A program made the position numbers and the translations under genes. This document shows positions 32,813 to 43,558 of a stretch of 64,000 nt of DNA, one piece after another. Positions within the stretch are counted from its first letter, which is position 1. Every line of letters begins with the position of its first letter. The DNA comes from Macrosoma leucophasiata (lineage: Eukaryota; Arthropoda; Insecta; Lepidoptera; Hedylidae): positions 16,562,001 to 16,626,000 of the forward strand of contig JAWQUS010000032.1 of assembly GCA_036365455.1 (NCBI GenBank), read 5' to 3'. Below the pieces are notes generated by a model. The model was not told the origin of the DNA and ran no database searches. It worked only from the letters and a program-made list of their open reading frames with translations.

Positions 32813-34120
32813 AGCAGTAATAAGAAATATTATTCTCTATTAAAGAATACAATTATAAATACAATAGTTATTCTTCTAACATAAACAAGCATTAATTTGT
32901 CGACACGTACAAGAATAAACTAAGAAATAAACAGCAAAGTTCAAACACAGCCTCCTTTTCCTCAGCAAAATTTAAATAACAAACCGTATAGGTATTTGTG
33001 GATCAAGTTTTGACAAACTGGACCGAGGAAAACCAGAGCGAGTCGCCAGTTTGAATTTGGAAACAAGGATGTCACATTTCAAGATTGTCAATTAATTATA
33101 ATATATGATGTTTATGTAATTGTCTTGACTTAAGAGGATGTTATTTTGGCAACGCTTTCTATCCAATTAATAAACTTAATTAAGATAAGTTTAGAGATTA
33201 CGTGTTAATTTATTTCATTAATTTATACATTTGTGGTTCCCAACTGCTAGGTAGTTTCGGTTTCTAATCTGTTGAGCCAAATGCGGCCGATATTGGCCAC
33301 GAACAATATCAATTCTCGTGAGCTGACGGATTAAAAGAGAAATTATAATTTTACAGATTCTAAATTCTAATATTTAATTTTCACAGTAATAATGACTTAA
33401 TTTTATGTTAATCGTTTTTATTTTGCATAACATCATTCGTTTTTATGTCAAATAAGTTTAGATTTTAAAAAGGCAGTGTTTAGTTAGGTACCAAACACTG
33501 CCTGTACTTCAGTAAAAATAATTAAACAATCATAGATTGGAATTATTGAAACGATTGCTTTGATGTCAACGTTAAAACCGTCGGCGGATTGTGGGTGTAT
33601 ATAATATACGAATGCAGGTTTGCATTAAGTCATGATTATAGTACATAGGCAAGTTACATTACCACGGTACCACCTCTGCCTAACACCCGAAAGAAATTCG
33701 GCGTTAGTTTCCTTGCAAAGCCCAGAATAGTTGGTTTTCCCTCCTCAGGCTAGCAGGAAGATACATCCTCCTTCGGGTGAGAACTGTCTGGCAATGCATG
33801 ATTATAGCGGAGGAAAACCTCTAAATCACGAATCATCAAGACGCCGAGGTGTCAAAGCTAAACATACAAACGATTATCACCCGTCACCCCGGGCAATAAG
33901 AGTGAATATATCGATCATATGTTTACAAGTTATAAATATAAATCATAATGAACGTGGGTGTACTATACGTATAATGACTGAGGAATGCGTCGGCGCACAC
34001 TCACACACGCGCGGCGGCGTGTGTGCGGTTGCACAACAGATTGATGTGTGGGCATCTGTTCATTTATGCATTAAAAGAATTCTGATAATGGCGATATGGC
34101 ATGAGAAAATGACAAAGTAG
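32813..34120. other. no gene recognised; one 129-codon ORF
   Basis: Mostly unique AT-rich DNA. Around 33660-33900 the GC content rises (AAATTCGGCGTTAGTTTCC, GGAGGAAAACCTCTAAATC). A plus-strand ORF (33731-34120) begins MVFPPQASRKIHPP and has no recognisable domain. The word choice (SGGKPLNHESSRRRG) suggests a relic of a retroelement, but I cannot place it. Confidence 0.3.
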
Positions 34121-34258
34121 GTATAATTTTGGCGAATATATCGTCAAGGCAACCATTTACGCAGTGATCACAGTAGTGTGAGCATTATAAATAAATTTAC
34201 AAGTATAATTATGCTCCAGCCCCACAAGGGTTTGCCTCACTTATTTGTTGTTAGGTTG

Positions 34259-34397
34259 ACGACCAAATACTTAAAAGTCACTTAAATCTAAGTGGGACTT
34301 AAAAGTCTTCTGTCTTTATGAAACACGCTCAAACGATAGAGACAGCGCACATTTGAGGGTTGTTTAAAATTGAGTGACGTTTGAGTATTCGGCCATG
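34259..34397. mobile_element. MITE-like inverted repeat
   Basis: Left CGACCAAATACTTAAAAGTC and right GACGTTTGAGTATTCGGCCA are imperfect complements across ~140 bp. The centre contains GAGACAGCGCACATTTGAGG. No clear target duplication. Confidence 0.5.
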
Positions 34398-34546
34398 AGA
34401 GAAAGTGAGAGAGAGTTTGAGTGATGTCTTTCTTTTAGTGGTACATTTTTGTAGAACATGTGGGTCAAAAAGGTCCGAAACTGCAACTTCTAGCTACATG
34501 ATCTAATATAGATAATTCTTCAAAGTATGTATGTATGTATGTATCT

Positions 34547-34983
34547 TCACGCCAGGTCCCTAACGGGGTAGGCAGAGAGTGTAGAGCGCCAGATATCCCG
34601 GTTCAGACAAACCTCTCGTGCCTCGTCTACCTTCATCATTCTCTTCATACATGCACGCCGATTCCTAAGACTTTTGACCCCACCATCAGACAGAACTCGA
34701 CCTATTTGGTCATGATAGGTCGAGTTCTGTCGAGCCTTGGTCTTCCTGGGCCTCTGCAACCATCCACATTCGCATTGTATATCTGTTTAGTCATTCGCTC
34801 ATTCGACATTCTTTCTATATGCCCGAACCATCGGAGCATGCCTTTTTTCATTTTTACACCGATACTATCATTCACACAAAGTCTCTTTCTTACATCTTCA
34901 TTACGAACGCGATCGGTGAGTGATACACCGCAGATCTTGCGCAAAGATCTCATCTCGACCGCGTTCTTCAAAGTAAACCTTTA
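34547..34983 (-). pseudogene. RTE-like LINE ORF2 C-terminus, frameshifted
   Basis: Minus-strand frames read NAVEMRSLRKICGVSLTDRV, RNEDVR, then MLRWFGHIERM and VDGCRGPGRPR. After a frameshift near 34740-34755 the second frame continues RNRRACMKRMMKVDEAREVC and ends SAYPVRDLA before a stop. These are the conserved C-terminal blocks of RTE-type LINE reverse transcriptases. The remainder to 34545 is the LINE 3' terminus used by related SINE tails. Upstream parts of ORF2 (endonuclease, RT core) are absent. Confidence 0.85.
34689..34731. repeat. 17-bp-arm palindrome inside LINE remnant
   Basis: GACAGAACTCGACCTAT (34689-34705) and its exact complement (34715-34731) surround a 9-base loop. The palindrome lies about where the LINE frame breaks, so an inverted duplication may have caused the break. 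Confidence 0.9.
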
Positions 34984-35029
34984 AAAGGCCTTCGATGTCA
35001 AACCATGGCCCGGTTCCAATAATTACACG

Positions 35030-35486
35030 ACCATTACCTTTATGGTTAGTTACCAGAACAGTGGTGTATCTTGTAACATCCCACGAACGTTTACAACAAC
35101 AGAATCCAAGAACGAATTATGTTATATCTGTACAAGAAGTTTGAATCACGAAAGTTCTTATTAGCAACATACGTATTTTGCTCATTTACTAACATCGCAT
35201 CAGTTTCACCGCAGTCGTAAAATCGTTTCTGTTAGGATCGAAGGCCTAGCTTCGATCACTGGGATAAGGGTGTAGTACTCATTATCTGTAGAAATACGTT
35301 AAATTGGCTCGTTAGAAGCTGTGGTGTGTCGTCGATGTTACTGCACCAGTATGCGGGTAGACGTCCGTCCTCGCCCGTGGTTGACAAGTGACTGTCCCCC
35401 ACTACCTGTGCACCCGAGACAACAATATCTATATCAATATACGATGTATCACACACACTACATTTGGAAATAGGTTTAATGACAAC
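35030..35486. other. no feature assigned
   Basis: Unique sequence of moderate GC; no ORF with a recognisable domain, no repeat match. Confidence 0.4.
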
Positions 35487-35503
35487 TAATGGTGTAAAAC
35501 AGT

Positions 35504-35815
35504 AACTGCTTCAGTAGCGTAGTGGTAGCAGGCCACTACTATTACGCTGGAGGTCCTGGGTTCGATTACCAGGTCGGGGACTATCAGAGATATCGGTTTA
35601 AAAATCCTTTATCTCTGCGTCTATTGGGATTTTTCCATTTTCTGGAAGTTTCCCAGTACCTCGGAGTTTGGTAATGCGCCCGGAGATGGCAACAGGTTCG
35701 CCACCTGTTACATGGGCCAAAACGTAACCAGCGAGTCGTGGGTGTTTACATGTATGCTTGAATGCATGCATTTACCTCTGCCTACCCCTTCGGGGATTAC
35801 AGGCGTGAAGTTACG
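35504..35815 (+). mobile_element. SINE B with 13-bp TSD
   Basis: tRNA-like head CAGTAGCGTAGTGGTAGCAG and GGGTTCGATTACCAGG, full body and tail. TAATGGTGTAAAA flanks it (35487-35499 and 35822-35834). Confidence 0.92.
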
Positions 35816-35900
35816 TTTTTTTAATGGTGTAAAAAACTTTCCTGAGCCTTTTTTCACGTCAAAAAAGGACGTGAACTGAAAACGAACGAAAAATCTTTGA

Positions 35901-36457
35901 TATGGTGGTAGATCAGTGACGGAGTTTCCGAGCGTAGGCATCACCGAATTATCTAATCTAGTTGTCGCTAAATGGATGTATTCCGCGTTCATCTTCCGAT
36001 AGTAATGTAAGACTCTGTGACTTTCGCCAAAGAAGCAAAACATTTTAGCAGAGAATATGTAATAATACCACGTATAGAATGGACACTTCAACGTCCTGCC
36101 TGATTACCCATCCTCATCCCCCCCTCCCCTTGAGAGCCAATTGGATAGTTAATTTTGTCAAGTCAGACTCTACGTGCTAGTAGAAAATGTAACACGGTGC
36201 TACATTTCTGCGTGCGCGTGTTAAAACACGTCACTGATGTCTGTGTAACAAATAGGTAACCAGAATACTTGAACATTTGTGTGGAATTTAAGCAGTTTCC
36301 GAAGGATGTCGTTTAGGTCTCATGAGTGACAATACTGGTTCTTACAGTGGTTCTAAATTGATCTCTTTGGTTTTTATGTAGATGCTTATGAACTACAGTA
36401 GCCATTTACCATCAATATGAACTGTATGTTTGTTTGTCCCGTTCACGACATAAAAAT
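35901..36457 (+). mobile_element. family A retroposon split by element N
   Basis: A sequence at 35901-36050 (TGGTGGTAGATCAGTGACGG onward) resumes near 36305 (GTTTAGGTCTCATGAGTG) and ends TGTTTGTCCCGTTCACGAC plus A-rich. A reversed N copy lies between. Both are old and diverged. Confidence 0.72.
36051..36304 (-). repeat. family N element nested in A
   Basis: Starts AGAATATGTAATAATACCAC and ends (diverged) GGAATTTAAGCAGTTTCCG, the reverse complement of the N head. It shows that N transposed after A began to spread. Confidence 0.7.
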
Positions 36458-36630
36458 ATTTGCTTTAGCCTATCCCGCTCGGTGCATTCGTTTATAATTA
36501 ACAGTGATTTGATCTGTGCAACTTATGGTTGCACCTGTTCAACCTACCGAATTATTTCCAACTAAAATCTCTAATGTCACTGCTATATTACTGCGTGGAG
36601 TCGATAATTTTTGCCGAACGTTCGCCCCTC

Positions 36631-36647
36631 CCGTTGCTTAGCAACGG
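36631..36647. promoter_or_regulatory. RFX X-box-like palindrome
   Basis: CCGTTGCTTAGCAACGG is a perfect 17-nt palindrome containing GTTGCTTAGCAAC, which matches the X-box bound by RFX factors. It lies in a GC-rich stretch (36610-36690) that differs from the AT-rich surroundings. Function is inferred. Confidence 0.45.
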
Positions 36648-36932
36648 CACCCTCGCCCGCCAGGGGTCGGAGAGGAGGGGTAATTAATTATACGCCAGAA
36701 ATATGAGACTGGCCGGCTCTCTGATTTGATTTCACTCCTGTATTAACTTCGTATGCTGCAAATTATGACCGAAGTGAATGTTATAAAAACAGGTCCAGGG
36801 TAGGCACCGGTTCTTTACCTGCTATTGCTATATTTAAAACCCTAAACTCTAGATTTCATCGTTGTTCATACTAGTAAGTAATGTTATGGAGTTCCATAAC
36901 CGTAACGTAATCTAAAAACCGAATGTCTTTAA

Positions 36933-37702
36933 CGCTTTATACGCATTATGCGGGTAGCCGCAATGCGGCTAGTCGTACAGCTGACCGCAGGCTGCGTTTG
37001 CAACCGGATCACGGGCAGCCGCCTTCTCAACCGCAACGTGCGGTCGAAGAATCGTTGCGATTTGCGGTCATGTCGATCTATTTCAGAGATGGGCGTGGAC
37101 GAAGTTGCAGCTATTTACTATATTTACACACGTTACGTAAAGAAGAAAAACAAAGAAAGAAAGAAGTACTGGGTCCATCCTTATTATCCTTAGATGAGAG
37201 CAAGCATTTTGCAATATTTTTCTAAGAACTAAAAAATACGAGGACAAGTTCACTCAATGGCGGGCAGCCGCAGACTGAACCGCACAGTGCGTAGGTATAT
37301 AGCATAGCAACTGGTGGTCCGGGGGTACGACCGCCTATCGACATTGCTATTGTCGTTGTCATTGCTGTCAAATTTTCATATAGATTTGTAGCTCCTTTAA
37401 AAAAAGCAGTAGTGATAATGTGATCGTTTTTCTTGCTTTTGTAGGTGAGAAACAAGCCATAATGGTTGATTATTTCGATTACTGTTATTTAGTTAAAGCA
37501 AAAATCGATATGAAAATTTGACAGCAATGGCCGTCACTAGGGCCGCAGCCCTCCGAGCGACCGCAGCCCGCAGCCGAAACCACATCGCAGCCCGTAGCCG
37601 CATCGCAGTGCGCATAGAAATGGATATTACATACATAACTGTGCTTGCGGTCAGCCGGACGGCTAGCCGCATTGCGGGTAACCGCATAGTGCGTATGAAC
37701 GC
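36933..37702 (+). mobile_element. PIF/Harbinger-like derivative, TAA TSD
   Basis: Left end CGCTTTATACGCATTATGCG plus GGTAGCCGCAATGCGGCTAG. The right end is the complement of GCGTTCATACGCACTATGCG plus GTTACCCGCAATGCGGCTAG. TAA flanks both sides (36930-36932, 37703-37705). Inside (37081-37255) two frames carry YTRYVKKKNKERKKYWVHPY and ELKKYEDKFTQW. These match the N-terminal part of Harbinger nucleases (YWVHP...YE.KF) but are broken by frameshifts. A third terminus-like segment (37258-37305) and GC-rich subterminal repeats suggest a composite. Confidence 0.78.
37320..37510 (+). repeat. block H, copy 2
   Basis: Same block as 3204-3392, with the acceptor-like TTGCTTTTGTAG and the open frame EKQAIMVDYFDYCYLVKAKI. 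Here the frame ends shortly after. The block is also bounded by a 22-bp inverted repeat (37361-37382 / 37507-37528) containing GCTGTCAAATTTTCATAT. Confidence 0.6.
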
Positions 37703-37939
37703 TAACAGTATCCGAATCATTGTATCGATTAATTAGACTATAGTGCAGTCTAAATAGTATGTGTTATCAGAGTTTTTTATCGGACTAAGTAGGTACCTAC
37801 CCACAGTTGAGATATTACAGTACTTGCTTACGCGTAGTGCGCGTTCTGATTCTAGTTCAATTATTAATTAATAATTATTAATTATTAAAGACATGATCAA
37901 AAGAATGCAGCTAAAATATGTTCCTGTATTTTATGATAC

Positions 37940-38220
37940 CTGGTGGTAGAGCTCTAGTGACGAAGCTCTGGGGCGTAGGCCCCACCGCATTACCTAATCT
38001 ACTTGTCGCCAAATGGTAGTGTTCAGCACTATCGTGTTCCAGTCAGGTGGTAATGTATGGCTCTGTAATTTCCGGCACAGAGGCATAACACCTTAGGACT
38101 CAGGAGTGGTAACTGCATTTTGACCTTGGTCTTTGTGTAGGTGTCTATAGTCTGCAGCTATCACTTAACATCAATATGAAGTGTAGGCTTTTTTACCAAT
38201 TCCATTCCAGAAAAAAAAAA
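37940..38220 (+). mobile_element. family A1 retroposon
   Basis: CTGGTGGTAGAGCTCTAGTG to an A10 tail; diverged near the 3' end (GTAGGCTTTTTTACCAATTC). Confidence 0.88.
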
Positions 38221-38675
38221 TCTAATTACACTTACAGATAATAATATACTATATTCTGTAGTTGGTACTTCAGAACACAAAAAAAATATTTCAAAGCCCA
38301 CCCTGGATAAATCCAAATCCTTTAAACAAAGAGGTTCGAAAAAAAAAAGTTAGCAATAGTGATAACAGTATTCGAGGCTTGGTGAAAATAGCAAGAGAGG
38401 CTCCACAATGGCAACAGCTGATTCCGCTTCAAGGTTCCCGGGGGGCACCCCACGCGCATCCCCCACCCGACCCCACAGGGGGACGTTGTAAAGCGTTATT
38501 CACGCAAATATTTTATAGATATATAGATATAGGTAGAGTTGCCTTCTATATTGAATGCTACAAAATATAAAAGATAAAATTGTTCTCATGATAATATCAC
38601 AAACGATATACCTACCTACCTACCTAGAACCCGAATTTTCTATTGGATGTGTAACTAATATACCTAGGTATTACA

Positions 38676-38834
38676 AATGCGAAAATAACTCTGTCTGTCT
38701 GTTACCTTTTCACGTCCAAACGACTGAACCGATTTTAATGAAATTTGGTACAGAGATAAAGCTGACTTTGAGAAAGAACATACCTAGGCTACTTAGTTAT
38801 TTATAAAACGACATCCACGCGGGCAACAGCTAGT
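38676..38834 (-). repeat. family D element
   Basis: Reverse copy: GCGAAAATAACTCTGTCTGT...TTTTAATGAAATTTGGTACA...GACATCCACGCGGGCAACAG then CTAGT. Same subfamily as 16157-16347. Confidence 0.75.
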
Positions 38835-38917
38835 ACATAGGTAATATCTTAGTTCAATGCCTAGCAGTCCTAGCACATAGGTACATAATTATCTACCTAC
38901 ATAGCGCGGCAATATAG

Positions 38918-39097
38918 ACCACAGGTCAAAATGCAGATGCGTTGGCAGCCTTGAGACCTAAGTTATTACTTAGGTTGCCATCTAAACGGAACATGATAGT
39001 GCTGAACACTACCATTTGGCCGCAGATAGATTAGGTAACGCGGTGGTGACTACGCCCTCGCGCTCCTACCTAGTGTAGTGTACTCTACCACCAATAA
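38918..39097 (-). mobile_element. 3'-shortened family A2 retroposon
   Basis: Starts within the element at CACAGGTCAAAATGCAGATG and runs to ACTCTACCACCAATAAA. The poly-A end is missing. Confidence 0.82.
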
Positions 39098-39270
39098 AAA
39101 TCCACCACCTAATACCTACCTACCTACTTCCTTTATAAGAAACAATATTCCGTACAAAATATCTCCCATTCCTCATAGCAACACGCAATGACAAATGACA
39201 AAAGTAAAACAAAATACAAAAACACAAGACAACGTAAGCTGATAATATCGCGGGGATCATCTGATAATAT

Positions 39271-39330
39271 TACGCACTGCGACGTTGCCGCACCGCGGCG
39301 CGCGACGTTGCCAGCCCGCACCCGCCATTT
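39271..39330 (+). promoter_or_regulatory. GC island with two GCGACGTTGCC motifs
   Basis: GCGACGTTGCCGCACCG at 39279-39295 and GCGACGTTGCCAGC at 39302-39315 in a short CpG-rich island within AT-rich DNA. The first 17 bases recur exactly (reverse strand) near 51.72 kb. A minus-strand ORF crosses the island (39133-39387) but has no recognisable domain. Confidence 0.45.
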
Positions 39331-39399
39331 GCAATTCTGATGGTTACGCCACACTCTCTCAAAATAAAAACAATGTTTTAGATACATACTTACACATAC

Positions 39400-40080
39400 A
39401 TTGTATATTACTGCTATGTCCGTGCGAATGAACTTTCTGCCGGTTTTTGTAGCTTTTTTCGTAAATTATCGCAAATACGTGAGTGATATTACAAAAATAT
39501 TAAAGAAAGTTTTTTTATGACCATTCTTGGCAATGATGTTATATGTTACTAAGCTCATTGATTCTTGGTATCTTTTCTTATCAGCCATTCAATTTAGTAT
39601 AGGTACTTACTACTTGTAGATTTCTCAATTTGATGCGACTTTTTTTAGACCAGCATTAAAAACTCGAATTTCAACTATTTCTATCTGAATTATCTGTTTG
39701 ACATTTGAAGTTGAACACTAACCATCGTAGTCACAAAGGGATTAGGTACCTAAGTTGGCTTTCAAATAATAAGTAATGACCTTTATGTAGTTTTCTCGTA
39801 ATATTATTCTAGAACTTTTCAAATGTAGATCTAGAATTAGGATAACACGCTTATGTAATAACAGGTACAGTCACGAACTCTATGTATTGACATCGAACAA
39901 GAACTACAAATTTACAAGTTACAGAATAATAAACCAAAACGATGAACTTAAGTACTTACTTATTTCATTATTATAGGTAAATTGTTAAAAATAACTTACA
40001 CGGTCAGAGTCAGGGACGTACTTACTTATTTTAATTTGTAAATTGTTAAAAATTACTTATACGGTCTGACTCAGGGACGG
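39400..40080. other. no feature assigned
   Basis: Unique AT-rich DNA. A ~40-bp direct repeat around 39971 and 40027 (AAATTGTTAAAAA(T/A)(A/T)ACTTA...ACGGTC) is present. Confidence 0.45.
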
Positions 40081-40362
40081 TCACACTGGACAATTTTTTT
40101 TTATGTAATGAAGGTGGCATACAAGCTAGCAGTTCACATTGATGTTATGTGATGACTGCAGCCTATAGACACATACAAGGACAGAGGTCGAAATGCCAAT
40201 GCGTTACCACCCCTGAGACCTTAGTCGTTATGTCTCTGTGATAGTTATGACGGGGCGACACATTACAATCTATCCGAAACACGATGGTGCTGAACACTAC
40301 CATTTAGCAGCAGATAGAATTTTTTTTTATATGCTTATTGCGACTGACAATGGGAAAAAAAA

Positions 40363-40672
40363 AACGTAACTTCACGCCTGTAATCCCCGAAGGGGTAGGC
40401 AGAGGTAAATGCATGCATTCAATCATACATGCAAACACCCACGACTCGCCGGTTAAGTTTTGGCCCATGTAACAGGTGGCGAACCTGTTGCCATCTCCGG
40501 GCACATCACCAAACTCCGGGGTACTGGGAAGCTTCCAGAAAATGGAAAAATCCCAATAGAAGCAGAGATAAAGGACTTTACACCATTATCTCTGATAACC
40601 CACGACCCGGGAATCGAACCCAGGACCTCAGCGTAGTAGTAGTGGCCTGCTACCACTAGGCTACCGAGGCAG
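40363..40672 (-). mobile_element. SINE B (duplication unit 1)
   Basis: Complete reverse copy from AACTTCACGCCTGTAATCC to CTAGGCTACCGAGGCAGT. It follows TGGGAAAAAAAAA, which also follows the matching SINE in unit 2 at about 41431, so the original target duplication is ~13 bp. Confidence 0.92.
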
Positions 40673-40803
40673 TTTTATGTAATGAAGGTGGCATACAAGC
40701 TAGCAGTTCACATTGATGTTATGTGATGACTGCCTATAGACACACACAAGGACAGAGGTCGAAATGCCAATGCGTTACCACCCCTGAGACCTTAGTCGTT
40801 ATG

Positions 40804-40808
<5 letters not shown>

Positions 40809-40838
<30 letters not shown>

Positions 40839-40990
40839 ATGGAAGTGGCAACCAAGCATGCAGTTCACATTGATGTTAAGTGATGACTGCAGCCTATAGA
40901 CACCCACACAAAGACCAAGGTCAAAATGCAGATGCGTTGCCACTCCTGAGGCCTAAGGTGTTATGCCACTGTGCCGGAAATTACAGGGCC
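40809..40990 (-). mobile_element. young 5'-truncated A1 with 6-bp TSD
   Basis: Long T run (~29) then A1 to TTACAGGGCC. GTCTCT precedes (40803-40808) and follows (40991-40996). Duplication unit 1 preserves the empty site (TTATGTCTCTGTGATAG). Confidence 0.93.
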
Positions 40991-41121
40991 GTCTCTGTGA
41001 TAGTTATGACGGGGCGACATTACAATCTATCCGAAACACGATAGTGCTGAACACTACCATTTAGCAACAGATAGAATTTTTTTTTATATGCTTATTGCGA
41101 CTGACAATGGGAAAAAAAAAC

Positions 41122-41430
41122 GCAACTTCACGCCTGTAATCCCCGAAGGGGTAGGCAGAGGTAAATGCATGCATTCAATCATACATGCAAACACCCACGA
41201 CTCGCCGGTTACGTTTTGGCCCATGTAACAGGTGGCGAACCTGTTGCCATCTCCGGGCACATTACCAAACTCCGGGGTACTGGGAAGTTTCCAGAAAATG
41301 GAAAAATCCCAATAGAAGCAGAGATAAAGGATTTTAAACCGTTATCTCTGATAGTCCCCGAGCCGGGAATCGAACCCAGGACCTCCAGCGTAATAGTAGT
41401 GGCCTGCTACCACTACGCTACTGAGGCAGT
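41122..41430 (-). mobile_element. SINE B (duplication unit 2)
   Basis: Nearly identical to unit 1 in tail and body. The head differs (GATAGTCCCCGAGCCGGGAA and CCAGCGTAATAGTAGTGG against GATAACCCACGACCCGGGAA and CAGCGTAGTAGTAGTGG). The difference is patchy, as from gene conversion. Confidence 0.92.
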
Positions 41431-41613
41431 TGGGAAAAAAAAAGTTGATTAATCCAAGGAAAGCCCTCGCTATTTGACACTAGCCACTTGGGTCGATGTA
41501 TTTTAGCAGTTGGAAGCAGTTTAAGTTCCTATTTATAAATAGGTATCACATTGTTTGAAAATTCTGATTTGTATTATTTAATTGACGTTTTCGTATCTTT
41601 GGTTATTGTGCTT

Positions 41614-41682
41614 CAGATAGATTAGGTAATGCGGTGATGTCTACGGCCTCGAGCTCCTACACTAGAACGCTACTACTAGTAA
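41614..41682 (-). repeat. 5' remainder of the interrupted A2
   Basis: CAGATAGATTAGGTAATGCG onward to CTACTACTAGTAAAA; completes the A2 cut at GCAGATAGAAT (~40318 and ~41075). CAGATAGA(A/T)T at both sides would be the target duplication of the inserted AT-rich element (about 41431-41613 plus its short left part). Confidence 0.75.
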
Positions 41683-41939
41683 AATTCAATCATTATAGAA
41701 GGGATAAGCAGAGCGTGTTGAAAACAGCTGCGAACCCGCAATCGATTAGTTCTTCAATGATTTTTTTTTTTAACAAGCATGTTAGTTCGATAAAAATAGA
41801 CTCGATAGGTCAATCATCATTCAGAAATATATTACACAAATGGATTTTAACTTTAACAGAAAAATGCGAATATTTCTATCGACCATTGAACAAAAACGCA
41901 CATCTGGTTGGCCTACTTCGAGGTCGTGAACACTTTATT

Positions 41940-42167
41940 GATTGATTTCAAGTCTGATGTACTTACACGGGCAGTTTTTTGCGCAACTATTGCCCCGCCA
42001 ACTGTTGTCAGAGATCGGACCAATTCGAAACTATTCCGCATCAAACACACAAGAATTACGTAAATCGGTCCAGAAATCTCGGCGAAATTGGCGTACATAC
42101 ATAAAAAAAGAAAATATATATATACCGGCCGAATTGAAAACCTTCTCGTTTTTTTGAACTCGGTTAA
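41940..42167 (+). repeat. repeat ending in gaaaaccttctcg...ctcggttaaa
   Basis: Contains CGGTCCAGAAATCTCGGCGA and ends GCCGAATTGAAAACC...GAACTCGGTTAAA. Shares its terminus with 5572-5616. Of a type common in lepidopteran DNA. Confidence 0.5.
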
Positions 42168-42169
42168 AA

Positions 42170-43095
42170 ATCAAACTTATTTTATATTTTGAATTAAGAA
42201 GTTATGAAATGTAAGAGTAATTCAAAATCTTCTTAAAGCATAAGTTTTCACCATCACAGAATATTAGAGAAGTATGCACTTATTTATTTTAACTTTAATC
42301 TACCAGGCACATTAGGCGGACTTTATACCATACGGCAACTTTCTACCAAACGACCTTGAGATAGTAGCAGGAAGGACCATAATAAAATTGCATTGACTAT
42401 CAATATTTTCAATACCTAACAACCCTACGCTCACATACTCACAGACAGCAAAAACCACACGGAAATCGGAGCAACCATTCCAATGAGTCACATAATCTTC
42501 AAGTAAAAGGTGTTTTTACGAAAGCACCTTTACACCCGCAGGTGACAACCTTCGGTATCTGCATGGGAAGCTGATTGTTACACGTACAATGTTACACTTT
42601 TGTTACATGCCCATTGTTAACGTGCAATGGGAAAGTTCCTTTGAAGAAACCTCTTTGTCAAGATAGTTGTATGATTCATGGCTTTTTTGGGTTCCTGGGT
42701 TAAGCTGGGTTTTGAATTTTCGAAATTGTAATGAAAATATGAGAATATTCTTAGTCTTAAATACGAGTATGTGCGTCGTTTAGTTGTGTTTTTTTTTTCA
42801 ACTAACTCAGGCGAATTTTCAATGATACATCTTCGAACTTCATATTTGCTTCATGATTTATAAACGCGTCACATTTTTACTTCTGATCAAGACTAGATTT
42901 GGAGGCCGGGGAGAAGTTTTTGGAAATTTTGAAAATTCACATGTTTATCCGTTAACTTAATTTAAAAAATGTCAATTGTCAGTTTTTAACTGTCCAAGTC
43001 CCCAATATATTTCGAAACATCTCTCTAAATATTTACTGAGTTCTTTTAACGCATTGAAGAGAAACTTTAGCAATTATGGATTATTTGAAGACATA
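42170..43095. other. no feature assigned
   Basis: AT-rich unique DNA. Contains the short near-palindrome AAAGGTGTTTTTACGAAAGC / ACCTTT around 42507-42530. No gene signal. Confidence 0.4.
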
Positions 43096-43275
43096 GGGTG
43101 AGATTCACAGACCGCACTACGACTTTACTTTGAGGTACGCTTAGAACTGTCAAAAACTATACTGTATTGACAGTTCCAAGGGTGAGATTCACAGACCGCA
43201 CTACACCTTTACTTCCAGCAAAGTACGCTTAGAACTGTCAAAAGTCAAAACTCATACTTTACTGACAGTTCTCAA
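43096..43275 (+). repeat. tandem duplication of ~90 bp
   Basis: Two units (43096-43179, 43180-43275), each starting GGGTGAGATTCACAGACCGC and ending in an ACTGACAGTTC-type segment. A reversed piece lies at 8608-8640, so the unit is a dispersed repeat. Confidence 0.8.
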
Positions 43276-43558
43276 TGCACAAAGATTTAAAGAATGCAAT
43301 CGACTGCGTGTGACAAAATGAACATTGCGAATTTCTGTCCTTTACCTTCAATTTAGCAACTTGAGTAAACATTACTCCGAGGGGCGAGGCGTGGGGTGCA
43401 ATACGGGTGTCCATTGCCCATCACGCTTGAAAGCGTGATCGACTAATACAATGTTCTATGAGCCAGTGAGCCGCGGACCTCGGTACAAAGTTCTCAATCG
43501 GCTGATCTGGCTCATCAACGTTCTTCTATTGAACTGAATTGTTGTATTTTATATCAAA

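Larger units (their letters stand above)
40087..41430. repeat. tandem duplication of nested repeats
   Basis: Unit 1 (40087-40672) and unit 2 (40673-41430) share the order: reversed A2, a short insert (TATGCTTATTGCGACTGACA and ATGGGAAAAAAAA), then reversed SINE B. Unit 2 is longer because an A1 copy (40809-40990) entered it afterwards. The rest of the interrupted A2 appears at 41614-41682. Confidence 0.88.

Noticed and set aside
33731..34120. 129-codon ORF starting MVFPPQASRK
   Set aside because: No domain recognised; the first half looks like repeat sequence, the rest is compositionally non-coding.
39133..39387. 84-codon minus-strand ORF across the GC island
   Set aside because: The central residues only reflect the GC island, and the two flanks are AT-rich without protein-like features.
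40087..41430. CRISPR-like or satellite array
   Set aside because: Repeat units are nested retroposons duplicated once; no short regularly spaced repeats exist in the window.
41594..41620. Resemblance to insect miR-9 (TCTTTGGTTAT)
   Set aside because: Only 11 bases match and no hairpin is formed by the flanks.
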